A stretch of 64,000 nt of DNA from Leptolinea sp. UBA4782 (GTDB taxonomy: Bacteria; Chloroflexota; Anaerolineae; Anaerolineales; Anaerolineaceae), in assembly GCA_002403095.1 (NCBI GenBank), contig DHHC01000040.1:17418-81417 (forward strand), in the 5' to 3' direction. A program made the translations under genes and the position numbers. Every line of letters starts with the position of its first letter. The stretch's first letter is position 1. Below are positions 33,129-41,850 of this stretch, one piece after another. Under the pieces are notes generated by a model. It was given only the letters and a program-made list of their open reading frames with translations. It did not search any database and was not told the origin of the DNA.

Positions 33129-34224
33129 GTATCTGCCGGATCTTGCCTGTCAGGCTGGTATCATAGCCAGCCATTTTTTGGATTGTCTTCTTTGCTGATG
33201 GGGATTGCAGGTAATTTATAAACACTTGCATCCCCTGGTGGGGTTCCGGTTTATTCAGGAAGACAAGGTCGTATTGTTCCAGCGTAGTGAACTCAAAATT
33301 TAGGTCAAAGGCTTGGGCTGCTGCCTCTAATCCCAATGTCGCATCCGCTTTTTTCTCAGCTACTCTCTGCGCTGCTTCCGAATGGGTCCAGACAACATTT
33401 TCATACCCGTGAATGTTTTTCCCATCCAGCCCGATTTCTGCAAGTTTGGAGTCCAGCCAAACGCGTGTGCCGGAACCTTCCTGGCGGTTAACAAACATTA
33501 TATCGTCCCGGGCAAGGTCGTTAATTCCGTTGAATAACTTAGGATTACCAGGGCTTGTAATCCATCCTACCCGGCGCTGCGCCAGGGTGACTGCGGTAGT
33601 TGCGGTGCTGAATATCTTCTTTATGAAGGGATCATTGTAGGTGTCTGACTTGGCGTCCCATAAATGGCAGCCTGCCAGCTCTGCTTTTCCTTCTGAGAGG
33701 GCAATCAATCCGCCCAGGCTGCCGGAAAAAGACAGGTTCAACGAATATTCCGGATGAAGCTCATCAAAATTTGCGGCAACCATCACCAAAGCCAGGTCAT
33801 GGCTTCCGCTAAAGGAGATCTTTTGCGAGACCTCAGCCCGCTTGTTTATGGCTTCTTCTGCCTGGCGCCAGTGATCCATAGCCAGCTGGAGGGCGTTTTG
33901 GATCTCGTTTTTATCATAGCCTGTCATAAAAGATTCGATCAGGAACGATTCTGCTTTATGTACCAGGGAGACTGTCCTCAGAGTGGAAGATTGACTGTTC
34001 GGAAGGGAAGCTGCCACCCTTGTCCCCTGGCCGTGCATGCTCGTTACCAGCCCTTCGTTTGCCAGCTGTTGGTATGCGCGTTGGACAGTACCCACCGTGC
34101 AATTCCAACGTTCTGCCAGCTCTCGCATAGGAGGTAATTTTTCGCCAGGATTCAACTCACCCCTGAAGATGCGGAGACGGAAATGTTCAGCTATTTGCTG
34201 GTAAAGCTCGTGTTTGGCCATCAT
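33124..34224 (-). CDS. GntR-type regulator fused to a periplasmic-binding-protein-like domain
   Basis: 366 residues. Residues 1-72 are a GntR winged helix (IFRGELNPGEKLPPMRELAERW, TVGTVQRAYQQLANEGLV). From about 120 to the end is a PBP-like domain of the molybdate/tungstate-binding type (SGSHDLALVMVA, SFSGSLGGLIALSEGKAELAGCHL, VNRQEGSGTRVWLD). Such one-component regulators sense a small molecule, often an oxyanion or molybdopterin-related ligand. Last gene of the ftcd-M23-dcd-membrane protein row, 6 bases after the membrane protein. ATGATG gives two adjacent starts. Confidence 0.88.
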   Translation of the reverse strand: MMAKHELYQQIAEHFRLRIFRGELNPGEKLPPMRELAERWNCTVGTVQRAYQQLANEGLVTSMHGQGTRVAASLPNSQSSTLRTVSLVHKAESFLIESFMTGYDKNEIQNALQLAMDHWRQAEEAINKRAEVSQKISFSGSHDLALVMVAANFDELHPEYSLNLSFSGSLGGLIALSEGKAELAGCHLWDAKSDTYNDPFIKKIFSTATTAVTLAQRRVGWITSPGNPKLFNGINDLARDDIMFVNRQEGSGTRVWLDSKLAEIGLDGKNIHGYENVVWTHSEAAQRVAEKKADATLGLEAAAQAFDLNFEFTTLEQYDLVFLNKPEPHQGMQVFINYLQSPSAKKTIQKMAGYDTSLTGKIRQIQ

Positions 34225-34230
34225 TAATGC

Positions 34231-35331
34231 CTATATTGTAGCAGAATCCCCCCTGAGGTATTTGCGTTGATAGGCAATCAGGGTGAATAACAGGAAAAAC
34301 TGAACTGCTGCGTTAAATATAGTTGAGAATTGATCAAAGTAAAACAAAAGCAGATTGGAAACCGTTATGCTTATCAATAGAGTCCAAAATGCTACATAAG
34401 CGGCGATGCGGTCTTTCTTCAAAAGCAGGATAATTGCTGCCAGTATGATTAGAATTCCGAGTGATAAGCTTAACAAAATCCGCAGCTGGAACAACGATTG
34501 GGTGATCGCTGCATCAATGAGGTTCGCATCTACCATACTTTCAATGATTGACAGCAAGGCTTCTTCATTCCTGCGGTTGAGGATCACCTTTAAAGGTGAC
34601 AGGAGCGACCAAATACCCCAGGCAATCCAGGCTGCTGCAAGGAGAATCCGAGCTCTCTTCCTAGTTAAGGCTTTCAATAGTTTTTCATTGAAAAAGGATT
34701 CGATGCGCTCGATAAAGAGTATCTTACGGGGCGGGTGAGTAAGGTTTTGAGAATTCAACACAGTGGATAATGCAGCGGCCAGCTGTTTTATGTCTTCATC
34801 ACCATCTAGTTCCGCAACCGTATCGACTTTCCTCAGCAGCGTTTCTGATTCCTTCGCTGATAAGCTGTGATCCAGGTAATCATCCAGGTGGTCGAGAACT
34901 TCGTACATTGTTTTGCGGGTATCAGGTTTCTTCCGCTTCTGGGCAATCATCAGCACTATGATTGTTAATAAGAAGAAGGAGTAAATAATTGGAGCTGCCG
35001 CCGGGTAGAAGTAATCATTTGTTTGGGTAATGAATTTCCCTACTTCATCGATGAAAAAACCAATCCCAATCCCGCTCATAATCGCGGCAAGGGTTTGAAT
35101 CCAGCGATTTCCGTATAACATCAGTAGCAATAACGCAGCAAACATCAAAAGGCCGCCCCACAAAATGTGGGATATGTGCAGTTCGTCGTTGCCGATTTGG
35201 GGATAGCCAGTCAGATAAAGGAAAGCGCGGGTAAAGGTTACGCTGGCTGCAAAACTGACCAGCATGAGAATTGTATTGATCTCAGCATCCACATGAAAAA
35301 CGAGGTTACGGTTTTGTACCAGCTTTTTCAT
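34231..35331 (-). CDS. Polytopic membrane protein of unknown function
   Basis: 366 residues with about eight membrane helices: four at the N-terminus (including MSGIGIGFFIDEVGKFIT), a cytosolic loop of about 120 residues with charged segments, then four more at the C-terminus. I start at the ATG 35331, 10 bases after dcd, because the longer frame back to 35502 would lie across the dcd 3' end and lacks a ribosome-binding site. I do not recognise a named family. Its position between dcd and a GntR/PBP regulator gives no clear role. Confidence 0.78.
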   Translation of the reverse strand: MKKLVQNRNLVFHVDAEINTILMLVSFAASVTFTRAFLYLTGYPQIGNDELHISHILWGGLLMFAALLLLMLYGNRWIQTLAAIMSGIGIGFFIDEVGKFITQTNDYFYPAAAPIIYSFFLLTIIVLMIAQKRKKPDTRKTMYEVLDHLDDYLDHSLSAKESETLLRKVDTVAELDGDEDIKQLAAALSTVLNSQNLTHPPRKILFIERIESFFNEKLLKALTRKRARILLAAAWIAWGIWSLLSPLKVILNRRNEEALLSIIESMVDANLIDAAITQSLFQLRILLSLSLGILIILAAIILLLKKDRIAAYVAFWTLLISITVSNLLLFYFDQFSTIFNAAVQFFLLFTLIAYQRKYLRGDSATI

Positions 35332-35341
35332 CACAAACCAT

Positions 35342-35896
35342 TTAGAGCTTTGGCAACCCGATCGTTTTTTGTTTCTGGTACTTTCCTTTTTTATCAGCAT
35401 ATGAAACTGAGCAGGCATCATCTGCTTCGAAGAATAGTACCTGGGCCAATCCCTCGCCAGCATATACTTTAGCCGGGAAAGGGGTGGTATTTGATATTTC
35501 AACCGTCACATACCCTTCCCATTCCGGTTCAAATGGGGTGATATTTACCAGGATACCGCAGCGAGCGTAAGTACTTTTCCCGAAGCAGATGGTTAGTACA
35601 GTCCTGGGAATGCGGAAATACTCAACCGACCTACCCAATACAAATGAGTTGGGAGGAATGATACAGATATCGCCTTTGAAATCTTGCATAGCGCTGGTGT
35701 CGAAATTCTTTGGATCGATGGTGCTGTTGGAATAACCGGTAAAAACTTTGAATTCATCAGAGATACGGAAATCATACCCGTAGGATGACACCCCATAGGA
35801 AATCACCCCTTCACGAACCTGGTTTTCAACAAATGGGTCGATCATTCCATGTTCCAGAGCCATTTTCTTTATCCAATGGTCAGGTTTCAAGCCCAT
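35342..35896 (-). CDS. dcd: dCTP deaminase
   Basis: 184 residues. Trimeric dUTPase-like fold that converts dCTP to dUTP for thymidylate synthesis. Family marks: [13 protein letters not shown] near 38-50, the [11 protein letters not shown] active-site loop near 104-114 with the catalytic Glu in the following [15 protein letters not shown], and a C-terminal tail with YADKKGKYQ. Whether it also hydrolyses dUTP (bifunctional class) cannot be told safely. It lies 11 bases after the M23 lipoprotein and 10 bases before the membrane protein. Confidence 0.95.
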   Translation of the reverse strand: MGLKPDHWIKKMALEHGMIDPFVENQVREGVISYGVSSYGYDFRISDEFKVFTGYSNSTIDPKNFDTSAMQDFKGDICIIPPNSFVLGRSVEYFRIPRTVLTICFGKSTYARCGILVNITPFEPEWEGYVTVEISNTTPFPAKVYAGEGLAQVLFFEADDACSVSYADKKGKYQKQKTIGLPKL

Positions 35897-35907
35897 TTCT
35901 TCATCCT

Positions 35908-36912
35908 TTACATATCTATGGAAGCCAGGGTAAACTTGCCAGATTCCACCCTGGCATTTGTTCTGTAAAACTTCCCATATTTTTCAAAAATGATCTCATA
36001 TTCTGCGGGTGCAATCGCACCAAACAAGGCAATCTCATGGATTGGGTCGGTGGAGGGGATGCCTTTCGCATACGTTTCGCCGTAATTCGCTGCCCTGCTT
36101 TTTTCCGGAGATGCACCAACAGGGCGGGCGATAATCAGGAGTGAATCGATTGGGATATTGTTCGGGTTGTTAACTTTCACTGCCAAAATGCCGGTTTGGA
36201 GGTTGCTGCCGTTAATAACCGGCTTCAACCATATTTCGGGATTGCTGGTCGAATTATAGTCCATGCTTCCGAGCCGGACTTCAAAATGAAGGTGGCTTCC
36301 AATGGCTGCACCAGTCGCGCCTACCAGCCCAACCTGGTCGCCTTTTTTTACACTTTCCCCAACCTCTACAGTTACTGCAGAAAGGTGGGCATAAAGGGTA
36401 TACAAGGGCTGCTCCAGTCCAGGCAGTTCGTGGCGAATTATCACCAGGTTGCCGTAGAATTTTTCGTAGGGATGGTAATGAGTCACATCGTCATTGCCTG
36501 CCACGACAACAATTCCTTCGGCGGCAGCCAGTACAGGGGTACCGCCCGGGTTGCTTACATCCATGCCAAGATGCGCTTCCCTTTGACCCATCTGGGTTGT
36601 CCCGTACCGGTAGGTTACATCTGCAATCTGGTTCATGTCTGCGGGTAAAGGTGATTCCAGTAATGCCGGGGCATCATAAATGCAGTAACTCTCTTCACAT
36701 AGTACAGCATCGAAAAGTGATTGATTTTCCGGTTCTATTGTTTCCGCAGTAACAGTCTCTGTGGGTAATTGAGGGGTGGCTGCTTCGATTGTGGCTACCC
36801 CTTTAATCGTGTCCGTTGAAAATGCTGCCTGGCCGCCTGATAGTTGGGCGCTGCAGCTGCTGAGGATCAAACTTAACAGTAATAATGGGCTGTAGTGTTT
36901 TAAGGACTGCAT
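35908..36912 (-). CDS. M23 peptidase lipoprotein (LytM type)
   Basis: 334 residues. Lipobox LSSC (about Cys20), linker, then an M23B domain (about 95-245) with the canonical HxxxD zinc motif in [19 protein letters not shown] and HLHFEVRLG as the HxH motif. This differs from the three LasA-like paralogues at 24-28.6 kb. A beta-rich C-terminal domain (about 250-334) follows. Predicted extracytoplasmic peptidoglycan endopeptidase or activator. Its ATG overlaps the stop of the FTCD gene (TGATG), so translation is coupled. Confidence 0.9.
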   Translation of the reverse strand: MQSLKHYSPLLLLSLILSSCSAQLSGGQAAFSTDTIKGVATIEAATPQLPTETVTAETIEPENQSLFDAVLCEESYCIYDAPALLESPLPADMNQIADVTYRYGTTQMGQREAHLGMDVSNPGGTPVLAAAEGIVVVAGNDDVTHYHPYEKFYGNLVIIRHELPGLEQPLYTLYAHLSAVTVEVGESVKKGDQVGLVGATGAAIGSHLHFEVRLGSMDYNSTSNPEIWLKPVINGSNLQTGILAVKVNNPNNIPIDSLLIIARPVGASPEKSRAANYGETYAKGIPSTDPIHEIALFGAIAPAEYEIIFEKYGKFYRTNARVESGKFTLASIDM

Positions 36913-38465
36913 CAGAATGGTGTTATCCCTCCACGTTCCTGGAGCAGCTTGCGGATTGTGTCACGGAGCTGGCTGGCAGAAGCCTCAAGCTCTCCCAGTT
37001 CTCCTAATATCCGCTTCGCTTCTGGTTCTTCAGCATAAGTGAGCAAGTTGATCTTGACATTCATCCCGGCGCCGGAAAAAGATGCCAGGCTGAGCATTGC
37101 AGCGCTTCCGCCATCGGAAATCGCATTCAAGTTGCCTTTTTCTATTGCCTGCCTGGCAAGATCCAGCGTTTCATAACTTAGGTTTGCCACTTTCAATGGA
37201 ACTTCTGCGGCATGGACCGATGCATTTCTTAAAGCTTCATCGCGTGCTTTTTGTTCCTCGGGGGTATTCTTCGGCAGCCTGGTGGCATGCAAAATGTCTT
37301 CGAAAGATTGAGCATCCTCTTCAACAGCCCGGGTTAATGCAGATTTGAGCTCCTCTGCTCTTTCAATCAAGTGCCACATTTCCTGTTCAACGGCTGCATA
37401 CTTCTTTTTCCCCACTGTAAGTCGGCCAACCATCGCAACCAGCCCAGCTGCCAGGGCGCCGGTGTGGGCAGATGCTGAACCGCCGCCGGGGGTGGGAGTA
37501 CCTGCTGCAACCTGGTCGATAAACGACCATTCGGCTGGTTCCTTTGCCAGCGGGGCGGTAGAAGAATTCAACACTTCGTATAGTTTTCTTTCGAGGATCT
37601 GTTCCCGGTCAAATTGGTCAAGATGCAGGTACCAGACTGCTGCATCTACCAGCGCTTCTTCGGGAGTAAGGCCGACCAACTCCGTTGAAAGGATGGAGGT
37701 ACCGTACCTTTTCGCCTCATTGCGGACGGTTTCGACAACTGTGGCAATGGATGACTGGTGAAAATTGGTCAGGTTCATCGAAACTTGGGCTTTGCGGTTA
37801 ACCAGTACCCCCATTGCTTTGACATAGCGAAAACCTCCGGATGAGTTCCGGACGGTCTTGGCGATGCGTTGGGCTATGGTAACATCATCGGTGTTAAGGT
37901 AAACATTGAAAGCAAGCAGCGGTTGGCGTGCGCCGATAACAGTTGCCCCGGCTCCCTTTAATTTCGGGGGACCAAAATCCGGGTAGCGAGCAGGATTGGT
38001 ACCTATTTCAGATTTCAGGCCTTCGTACTGCCCGAGGCGGATATTCTCCAGGTTTTGCCTCTCTGGCAGGGTGGCTGCTTCTTCATACAGGTAAACAGGT
38101 ATACCCAATTCACTGCCAACCCGTTTTCCTAACCGGCGAGCCATTTCCACACATTCTGCCAGGGTAACATCGCTGATTGGAACAAAAGGAACCACATCTG
38201 TGGCGCCGATCCGGGGGTGTTCTCCCCGGTGGACTTCCAGGTCGATCAATTCGGCCGCAGTAGATATAGCCTGGTAAGCAGCTTCTTCTACAGCCTGCGG
38301 TTCGCCAATGTATGTTACAACCGTCCGGTTGTGGTCCATATCAGAATGCCGGTCAAGGATGGTAATGCCTGCCACACTCTGGATAGCTGTAATGATCTTT
38401 TCAACCACTTCAGGTCGGCGTGCTTCAGAGAAATTGGGAATACATTCAACCAGTTTGTTGGCCAT
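36912..38465 (-). CDS. Glutamate formimidoyltransferase / formimidoyl-THF cyclodeaminase fusion
   Basis: 517 residues. Residues 1-300 are the formiminotransferase (ECIPNFSEARRPEVVEKI, DRHSDMDHNRTVVTYIG, catalytic His in the HRGEHPRIGATDVVPFVP stretch). Residues 310-517 are the cyclodeaminase four-helix domain (TPTPGGGSASAHTGALAAGL). Together they move the formimino group of N-formiminoglutamate (histidine breakdown) to THF and make 5,10-methenyl-THF plus ammonia. Adds to the one-carbon genes of the window. No histidine-degradation genes adjoin it. First gene of a five-gene row. Confidence 0.94.
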   Translation of the reverse strand: MANKLVECIPNFSEARRPEVVEKIITAIQSVAGITILDRHSDMDHNRTVVTYIGEPQAVEEAAYQAISTAAELIDLEVHRGEHPRIGATDVVPFVPISDVTLAECVEMARRLGKRVGSELGIPVYLYEEAATLPERQNLENIRLGQYEGLKSEIGTNPARYPDFGPPKLKGAGATVIGARQPLLAFNVYLNTDDVTIAQRIAKTVRNSSGGFRYVKAMGVLVNRKAQVSMNLTNFHQSSIATVVETVRNEAKRYGTSILSTELVGLTPEEALVDAAVWYLHLDQFDREQILERKLYEVLNSSTAPLAKEPAEWSFIDQVAAGTPTPGGGSASAHTGALAAGLVAMVGRLTVGKKKYAAVEQEMWHLIERAEELKSALTRAVEEDAQSFEDILHATRLPKNTPEEQKARDEALRNASVHAAEVPLKVANLSYETLDLARQAIEKGNLNAISDGGSAAMLSLASFSGAGMNVKINLLTYAEEPEAKRILGELGELEASASQLRDTIRKLLQERGGITPF

Positions 38466-38492
38466 GAAATACCTCGTTTGTTGTGATGGTTA

Positions 38493-38498
38493 ATTATA
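38493..38498 (-). promoter_or_regulatory. -10 element of the FTCD operon
   Basis: On the minus strand TATAAT, 27 bases before the ATG, with an ACGAGGT ribosome-binding site in between. The -35 is uncertain. It is back to back with the SRAP promoter. Confidence 0.5.
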
Positions 38499-38518
38499 AC
38501 GCAGCCAACTCCTGCCAA

Positions 38519-38547
38519 TTGAAAAGCATTCAAAACTCCTGTAAAAT
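38519..38547 (+). promoter_or_regulatory. Promoter of the SRAP gene
   Basis: TTGAAA (38519-38524), a 17-base spacer and TAAAAT (38542-38547), followed by AGAGG before the ATG. Confidence 0.6.
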
Positions 38548-38565
38548 TACATCAAAGAGGTTCTT

Positions 38566-39177
38566 ATGTGTGGACAATTCTCGCTGGATTTGGATGCTTT
38601 TACCCTGAAGGATGAGTTTGACCTGGTCACGCTGCCTGAAATGTGGGAAGCGCATCCTCATATATTCCCTTTACAGGAAGTAGCAACGATCAAAACACCA
38701 AATTCCAGCGAAGTGACAATGATGAGATGGGGGCTGATCCCTTACTGGGCAAAGGATATGGAGATCGGCAGACGTACTTTTAATGCACGCTCTGAAACTC
38801 TGCTTGAAAAACCTTCCTTTAAGAAACCATTTCAAAGGCAGCGCTGCCTGATCCCTGCATCGGGTTTCTATGAATGGCAAAAAGGTGCCGGCGCAGGCGG
38901 AAAAGCGTTACCCGTACACATTCAGCTTAAATCAGGTCAGCCGTTTGCATTTGCTGGACTGTGGGACCTGTGGAATAAGATGGAAAAACCTGTATTATCC
39001 TGCACGATTGTTACTTGCCCGGCCAACGATTTGATCTCCGGGTTTCACGACAGGATGCCGGTGATCCTGCCGAAAGCCAACTACCGCGAGTGGCTTTTAA
39101 GTGCCGACCTGAATGCACTGCGAGAGATGTTAAAACCGTACCCGGGCGAATTGATGCAGCTTTCAGTTGCCGGCTGA
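38566..39177 (+). CDS. SRAP-domain abasic-site processing protein (HMCES/YedK family)
   Basis: 203 residues. Cys2 (after Met removal the catalytic N-terminal Cys) forms a thiazolidine cross-link with abasic sites in single-stranded DNA. Supporting residues: MRWGLIPYWAK, NARSET (about 67-72), CLIPASGFYEW with Glu near 102, and FHDRMPVIL with the active His near 163. Protects abasic sites at replication forks. Single gene with its own promoter and divergent from the FTCD operon. Confidence 0.95.
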   Translation: MCGQFSLDLDAFTLKDEFDLVTLPEMWEAHPHIFPLQEVATIKTPNSSEVTMMRWGLIPYWAKDMEIGRRTFNARSETLLEKPSFKKPFQRQRCLIPASGFYEWQKGAGAGGKALPVHIQLKSGQPFAFAGLWDLWNKMEKPVLSCTIVTCPANDLISGFHDRMPVILPKANYREWLLSADLNALREMLKPYPGELMQLSVAG

Positions 39178-39212
39178 CCTGTTCCCTTCACTCTGGTGTA
39201 AAGGTGAAATTC

Positions 39213-39241
39213 TTGCAGTCCCCCAATGGGTATGATACAAT
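39213..39241 (+). promoter_or_regulatory. Promoter of tRNA-His
   Basis: TTGCAG (39213-39218), 17-base spacer, TACAAT (39236-39241), 11 bases before the tRNA. Confidence 0.6.
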
Positions 39242-39252
39242 TTGCAGACTAC

Positions 39253-39325
39253 GGTGGCTGTAGCTCAATGGCAGAGCACTTGACTGTGGATCAAGGGGTT
39301 GTGGGTTCGACCCCCATCAGCCACC
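39253..39325 (+). tRNA. tRNA-His (anticodon GTG)
   Basis: The extra 5' G (G-1) pairs with C73; acceptor GTGGCTG/CAGCCAC, D stem GCTC/GAGC, anticodon arm CTTGA-CTGTGGA-TCAAG, T arm GTGGG-TTCGACC-CCCAT with standard features. CCA is not encoded. Confidence 0.95.
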
Positions 39326-39330
39326 CAGGA

Positions 39331-39355
39331 AATCGTCTCTTTTGAGACGATTTTT
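39331..39355 (+). terminator. Terminator after tRNA-His
   Basis: AATCGTCTC pairs with GAGACGATT around TTTT, followed by a T-run, 5 bases after the tRNA. Confidence 0.88.
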
Positions 39356-39453
39356 ATTTAATTCCATATTCACCGATGAATGCCTTATGAGAATATGCGA
39401 TAATAGGATTATTCTATAACAAGTTAACGGCTGACCATGAAAAGGAGTGTTGT

Positions 39454-40299
39454 ATGGAAATTATTCTTGCAACCGAACGAGCTTTTCATTTTCTTCCCCA
39501 GTTCACCATTGAGGTAGCAAAAGATCGAGTAGAGCAAAAGAAAGCCAGCCTGATTTCGGGTACATTGGGTGCGTTTCTTACGCGTCCAAAACCTGAGGAT
39601 ATCCAATTGGTCTCCATTGAAAACCGGCTGGAAGCATTTTGGCTGATGGATGTCTTTTTGCATACCCGGTATGAGCGTAAACGGGCTTACACCGTACCTG
39701 TTCACGGCGCAGAGGTTAAATCTGTAACTTTGCTGGAGGTTGATGTCCCGGTTACCTCAGACCAGAAAGGCAATTCCAGCCTGCTCCTGGATGGTGTGGA
39801 GCATTGCTTAGAAGATCGCCGTTATCATTACACGTTCGATGGCGAGGGGACAATGAAAGACCTGGTTAAGTACCAGCAGTTTCCCAGATCGGAGATTGTG
39901 AACCTGGATGGATTTTCCCCGGATGGAACTGTGATCGTTCCTCCCAAAGCCAGCGCAAGCACAGTTGTTCGTAAAGTTCTCTCCGAGATAATCAAGCCTG
40001 TCCAGGCTGAGGTGATCCTGGAAGAGCAGGTTCAGATCGAAGTGCTGGATATTTACTTTCGGCCGGTATATGCCCTTGAATATCACTGGAATACAAAGAA
40101 CAAGCAGTCGATCGTGGAATTTGACGCATTGACTGGAGAGATGGCAGGAGGAGGAGAACAGCTATCCAGCCAGGTGAAAGGGATGTTATCCCGTGACTTG
40201 CTCTTCGATGTTACCGCAGATGCAGCTGGAATCCTGGTGCCCGGCGGCAGTATCGCTGTCAAACTGGTGAAAGCAGCCATTGATAAAGGGAAAAAGTAA
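39454..40299 (+). CDS. Conserved-looking protein of unknown function
   Basis: 281 residues behind AAAAGGAGTG. Soluble through most of its length; no signal peptide. The sequence is mixed alpha/beta and rich in charged residues (FTIEVAKDRVEQKKASLISGT), with a centre that reads like a beta-rich domain (TVPVHGAEVKSVTLLEVDVPV, 83-103) and a C-terminal glycine-containing segment (AAGILVPGGSIAVKLVKAA). The phrase LDIYFRPVYALEYHWNTK and FDALTGEMAGGG near 205-235 resemble a propeptide/PepSY-like beta unit but I cannot assign a family. Convergent with the next gene. Confidence 0.75.
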   Translation: MEIILATERAFHFLPQFTIEVAKDRVEQKKASLISGTLGAFLTRPKPEDIQLVSIENRLEAFWLMDVFLHTRYERKRAYTVPVHGAEVKSVTLLEVDVPVTSDQKGNSSLLLDGVEHCLEDRRYHYTFDGEGTMKDLVKYQQFPRSEIVNLDGFSPDGTVIVPPKASASTVVRKVLSEIIKPVQAEVILEEQVQIEVLDIYFRPVYALEYHWNTKNKQSIVEFDALTGEMAGGGEQLSSQVKGMLSRDLLFDVTADAAGILVPGGSIAVKLVKAAIDKGKK

Positions 40300-40323
40300 G
40301 CGCATATTAACAATTCCCGGCAG

Positions 40324-40779
40324 TTATTCAGGCTTTTGGCTTGTTTTCATGAACAAGGGAATCTCTTCTGTAATGTCAAATGCCGCCCAGCTTACTTCAG
40401 GGTAGACCAGGTTTTTATCTTCAGCATCAATCCTGACAGGTAGCTCAATACCAGTTTGCAGTTTGTCCAAGCTCATCCAGTTAATAATCCAGGGAACTTC
40501 AGTAATATAATGTGTCAATCCCCCGGGGTAGACATCCAGTTCCAGCTTTACTTTAATCATTCCATCGCCATACCTGGAAACACCGGTTGTTTGTGCAGTT
40601 CTGCAAAAGGCATACCCGGTCCTGGCAATTTTAAAGCGTGACAGAAAAACTGCTTCAACTGCTTTATCTCTCCTTCGAAACCGGTAGAATTCGCGAATGT
40701 TATTGAAGTAAAGGTAAATGACCACGATTCCCACTGCCGAAAAGGCAACAATCAGGCTGATTTTCTGGTACATTTCCAT
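40324..40779 (-). CDS. Small membrane-anchored protein of unknown function
   Basis: 151 residues. One N-terminal membrane helix (about 5-25) followed by a basic stretch (FYRFRRRDKAVE) and a soluble domain of about 110 residues (GMIKVKLELDVYPGGLTHYITEVPWII, ELPVRIDAEDKNLVYPEVSWAAFDI). The pattern resembles the cytoplasmic or extracytoplasmic beta-barrel-like domains of DUF3592-type proteins, but I cannot confirm it. I use the ATG at 40779, behind GGTGGT; the longer frame to 40890 would overlap the degV end. Confidence 0.7.
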   Translation of the reverse strand: MEMYQKISLIVAFSAVGIVVIYLYFNNIREFYRFRRRDKAVEAVFLSRFKIARTGYAFCRTAQTTGVSRYGDGMIKVKLELDVYPGGLTHYITEVPWIINWMSLDKLQTGIELPVRIDAEDKNLVYPEVSWAAFDITEEIPLFMKTSQKPE

Positions 40780-40840
40780 ACCACCATCATACGAATATGG
40801 ATCAGCTGAGTCAAGTCTATGTATTGCTTTTCTTAAATGG

Positions 40841-41681
40841 TCATGAAATGAAAAAACTGACCGCCAGAATTCCGGGTCCGCCATGCACAATCAATGCTGA
40901 AGAAACGCCATAAATGGGGATTGACGAGAGTGAAAGTCTGCTGGACAAATTTTCGGAGAGCCACTGTGCATCCTGTTCAGCTTCGCATTGCATGATACAC
41001 AGGTGAGAGTCTTCATCCGGCGGACACTCGGCTGCTGCCAGGCTTAGCAGCCGAGCAAGAGCTTTTTTATGAGACCTGACAAGCTGGTATGGCTCGATCC
41101 GGTTTTGCCCCATAGTCAATATTGGTTTTACCTGCAACAGGCTGCCCATCACAGCTTGCGCGCCGCCAATTCTCCCGCCATTGTGCAGGTATTCCAGACT
41201 TTTCAGGACCAGGTATGCCCGAAACCGGCGCTTAAGGTCTTCCAGCTTGGTAATTATCTCTTCAACCGGTTTTCCTTCATTTGCCCAGCGGGCAGCCTGG
41301 ATCGCCATGGTTGCCATTGGGGCTGCAATGATCCCTGTATCAAAAACCCTGATATCTGAATTAGGAAAATCCTTCATCGCTGTCTTGATACTGTTGATTG
41401 TTCCACTCAAAGCATGTGAAAGCCCAACAACCAGCACAGTATCATCATTTGAGGTTTTTTTCAGAGAATACCGGGTAGTATAAAGAAGGGGGTGGAGCTG
41501 CGGTGTGGGGCAGGTGACCATCCTTTTTCATTCTCGCTACAATTTCAATGGGAGAAATCTCAAAATCATCGCGGTATGACCGATCATCAATGATGATATA
41601 CTGCGGAATGACAGTCATATTCAGCTGGGAGGAAATCGCTGCTGGGATTCCTGCAAGGGTGTCTGTATCAATGTGGATCAT
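40841..41681 (-). pseudogene. DegV family fatty-acid-binding protein, frameshifted
   Basis: Two overlapping minus-strand frames together make one DegV protein of about 279 residues. The first (41681-41445) gives the N-domain (VIPQYIIIDDRSYRDDFEIS, HLPHTAAPPPSLYY); the second carries VLVVGLSHALSGTINSIKTAM, FDTGIIAAPMATMAI, GGRIGGAQAVMGSLLQVKP and VHGGPGILAVSFF. They meet at a run of seven A (minus strand, 41455-41461): six A would restore one frame. DegV proteins bind fatty acids for FakA kinase; no fakA is in the window. Could be a true pseudogene, a homopolymer sequencing error or transcript slippage. Promoter and start appear intact. Confidence 0.85.
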
Positions 41682-41705
41682 ATCGTTTTCCGTCTGTTAA
41701 GGCAA

Positions 41706-41734
41706 AGTATAAAAGAAAGAGTGATTGCCTGCAA
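41706..41734 (-). promoter_or_regulatory. Promoter of degV
   Basis: On the minus strand TTGCAG (41734-41729), 17-base spacer and TATACT (41711-41706), ending 24 bases before the ATG. Divergent from the mreB promoter. Confidence 0.6.
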
Positions 41735-41777
41735 ATACCCAGCTAAGTAGCTCCAAATCCAGGTGAAAAGCTCCCTA

Positions 41778-41786
41778 TGGTATAAT
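41778..41786 (+). promoter_or_regulatory. Extended -10 promoter of the mreB operon
   Basis: TGGTATAAT, a perfect extended -10, about 65 bases upstream of the TTG start of mreB. The leader contains no obvious structured RNA. Confidence 0.65.
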
Positions 41787-41850
41787 TTTTCTAGTTTTTC
41801 GGGGCAGCCAATGGGCATTTTTACGTTTACACTAATTTTGGGAGAGTAAT

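Noticed and set aside
35332..35502. Longer start for the eight-helix membrane protein
   Set aside because: It would lie inside dcd; the added residues look like antiphase coding of dcd.
41455..41461. Programmed -1 frameshift in degV
   Set aside because: A -1 shift leads into a frame without DegV features; +1 or loss of one A is needed.
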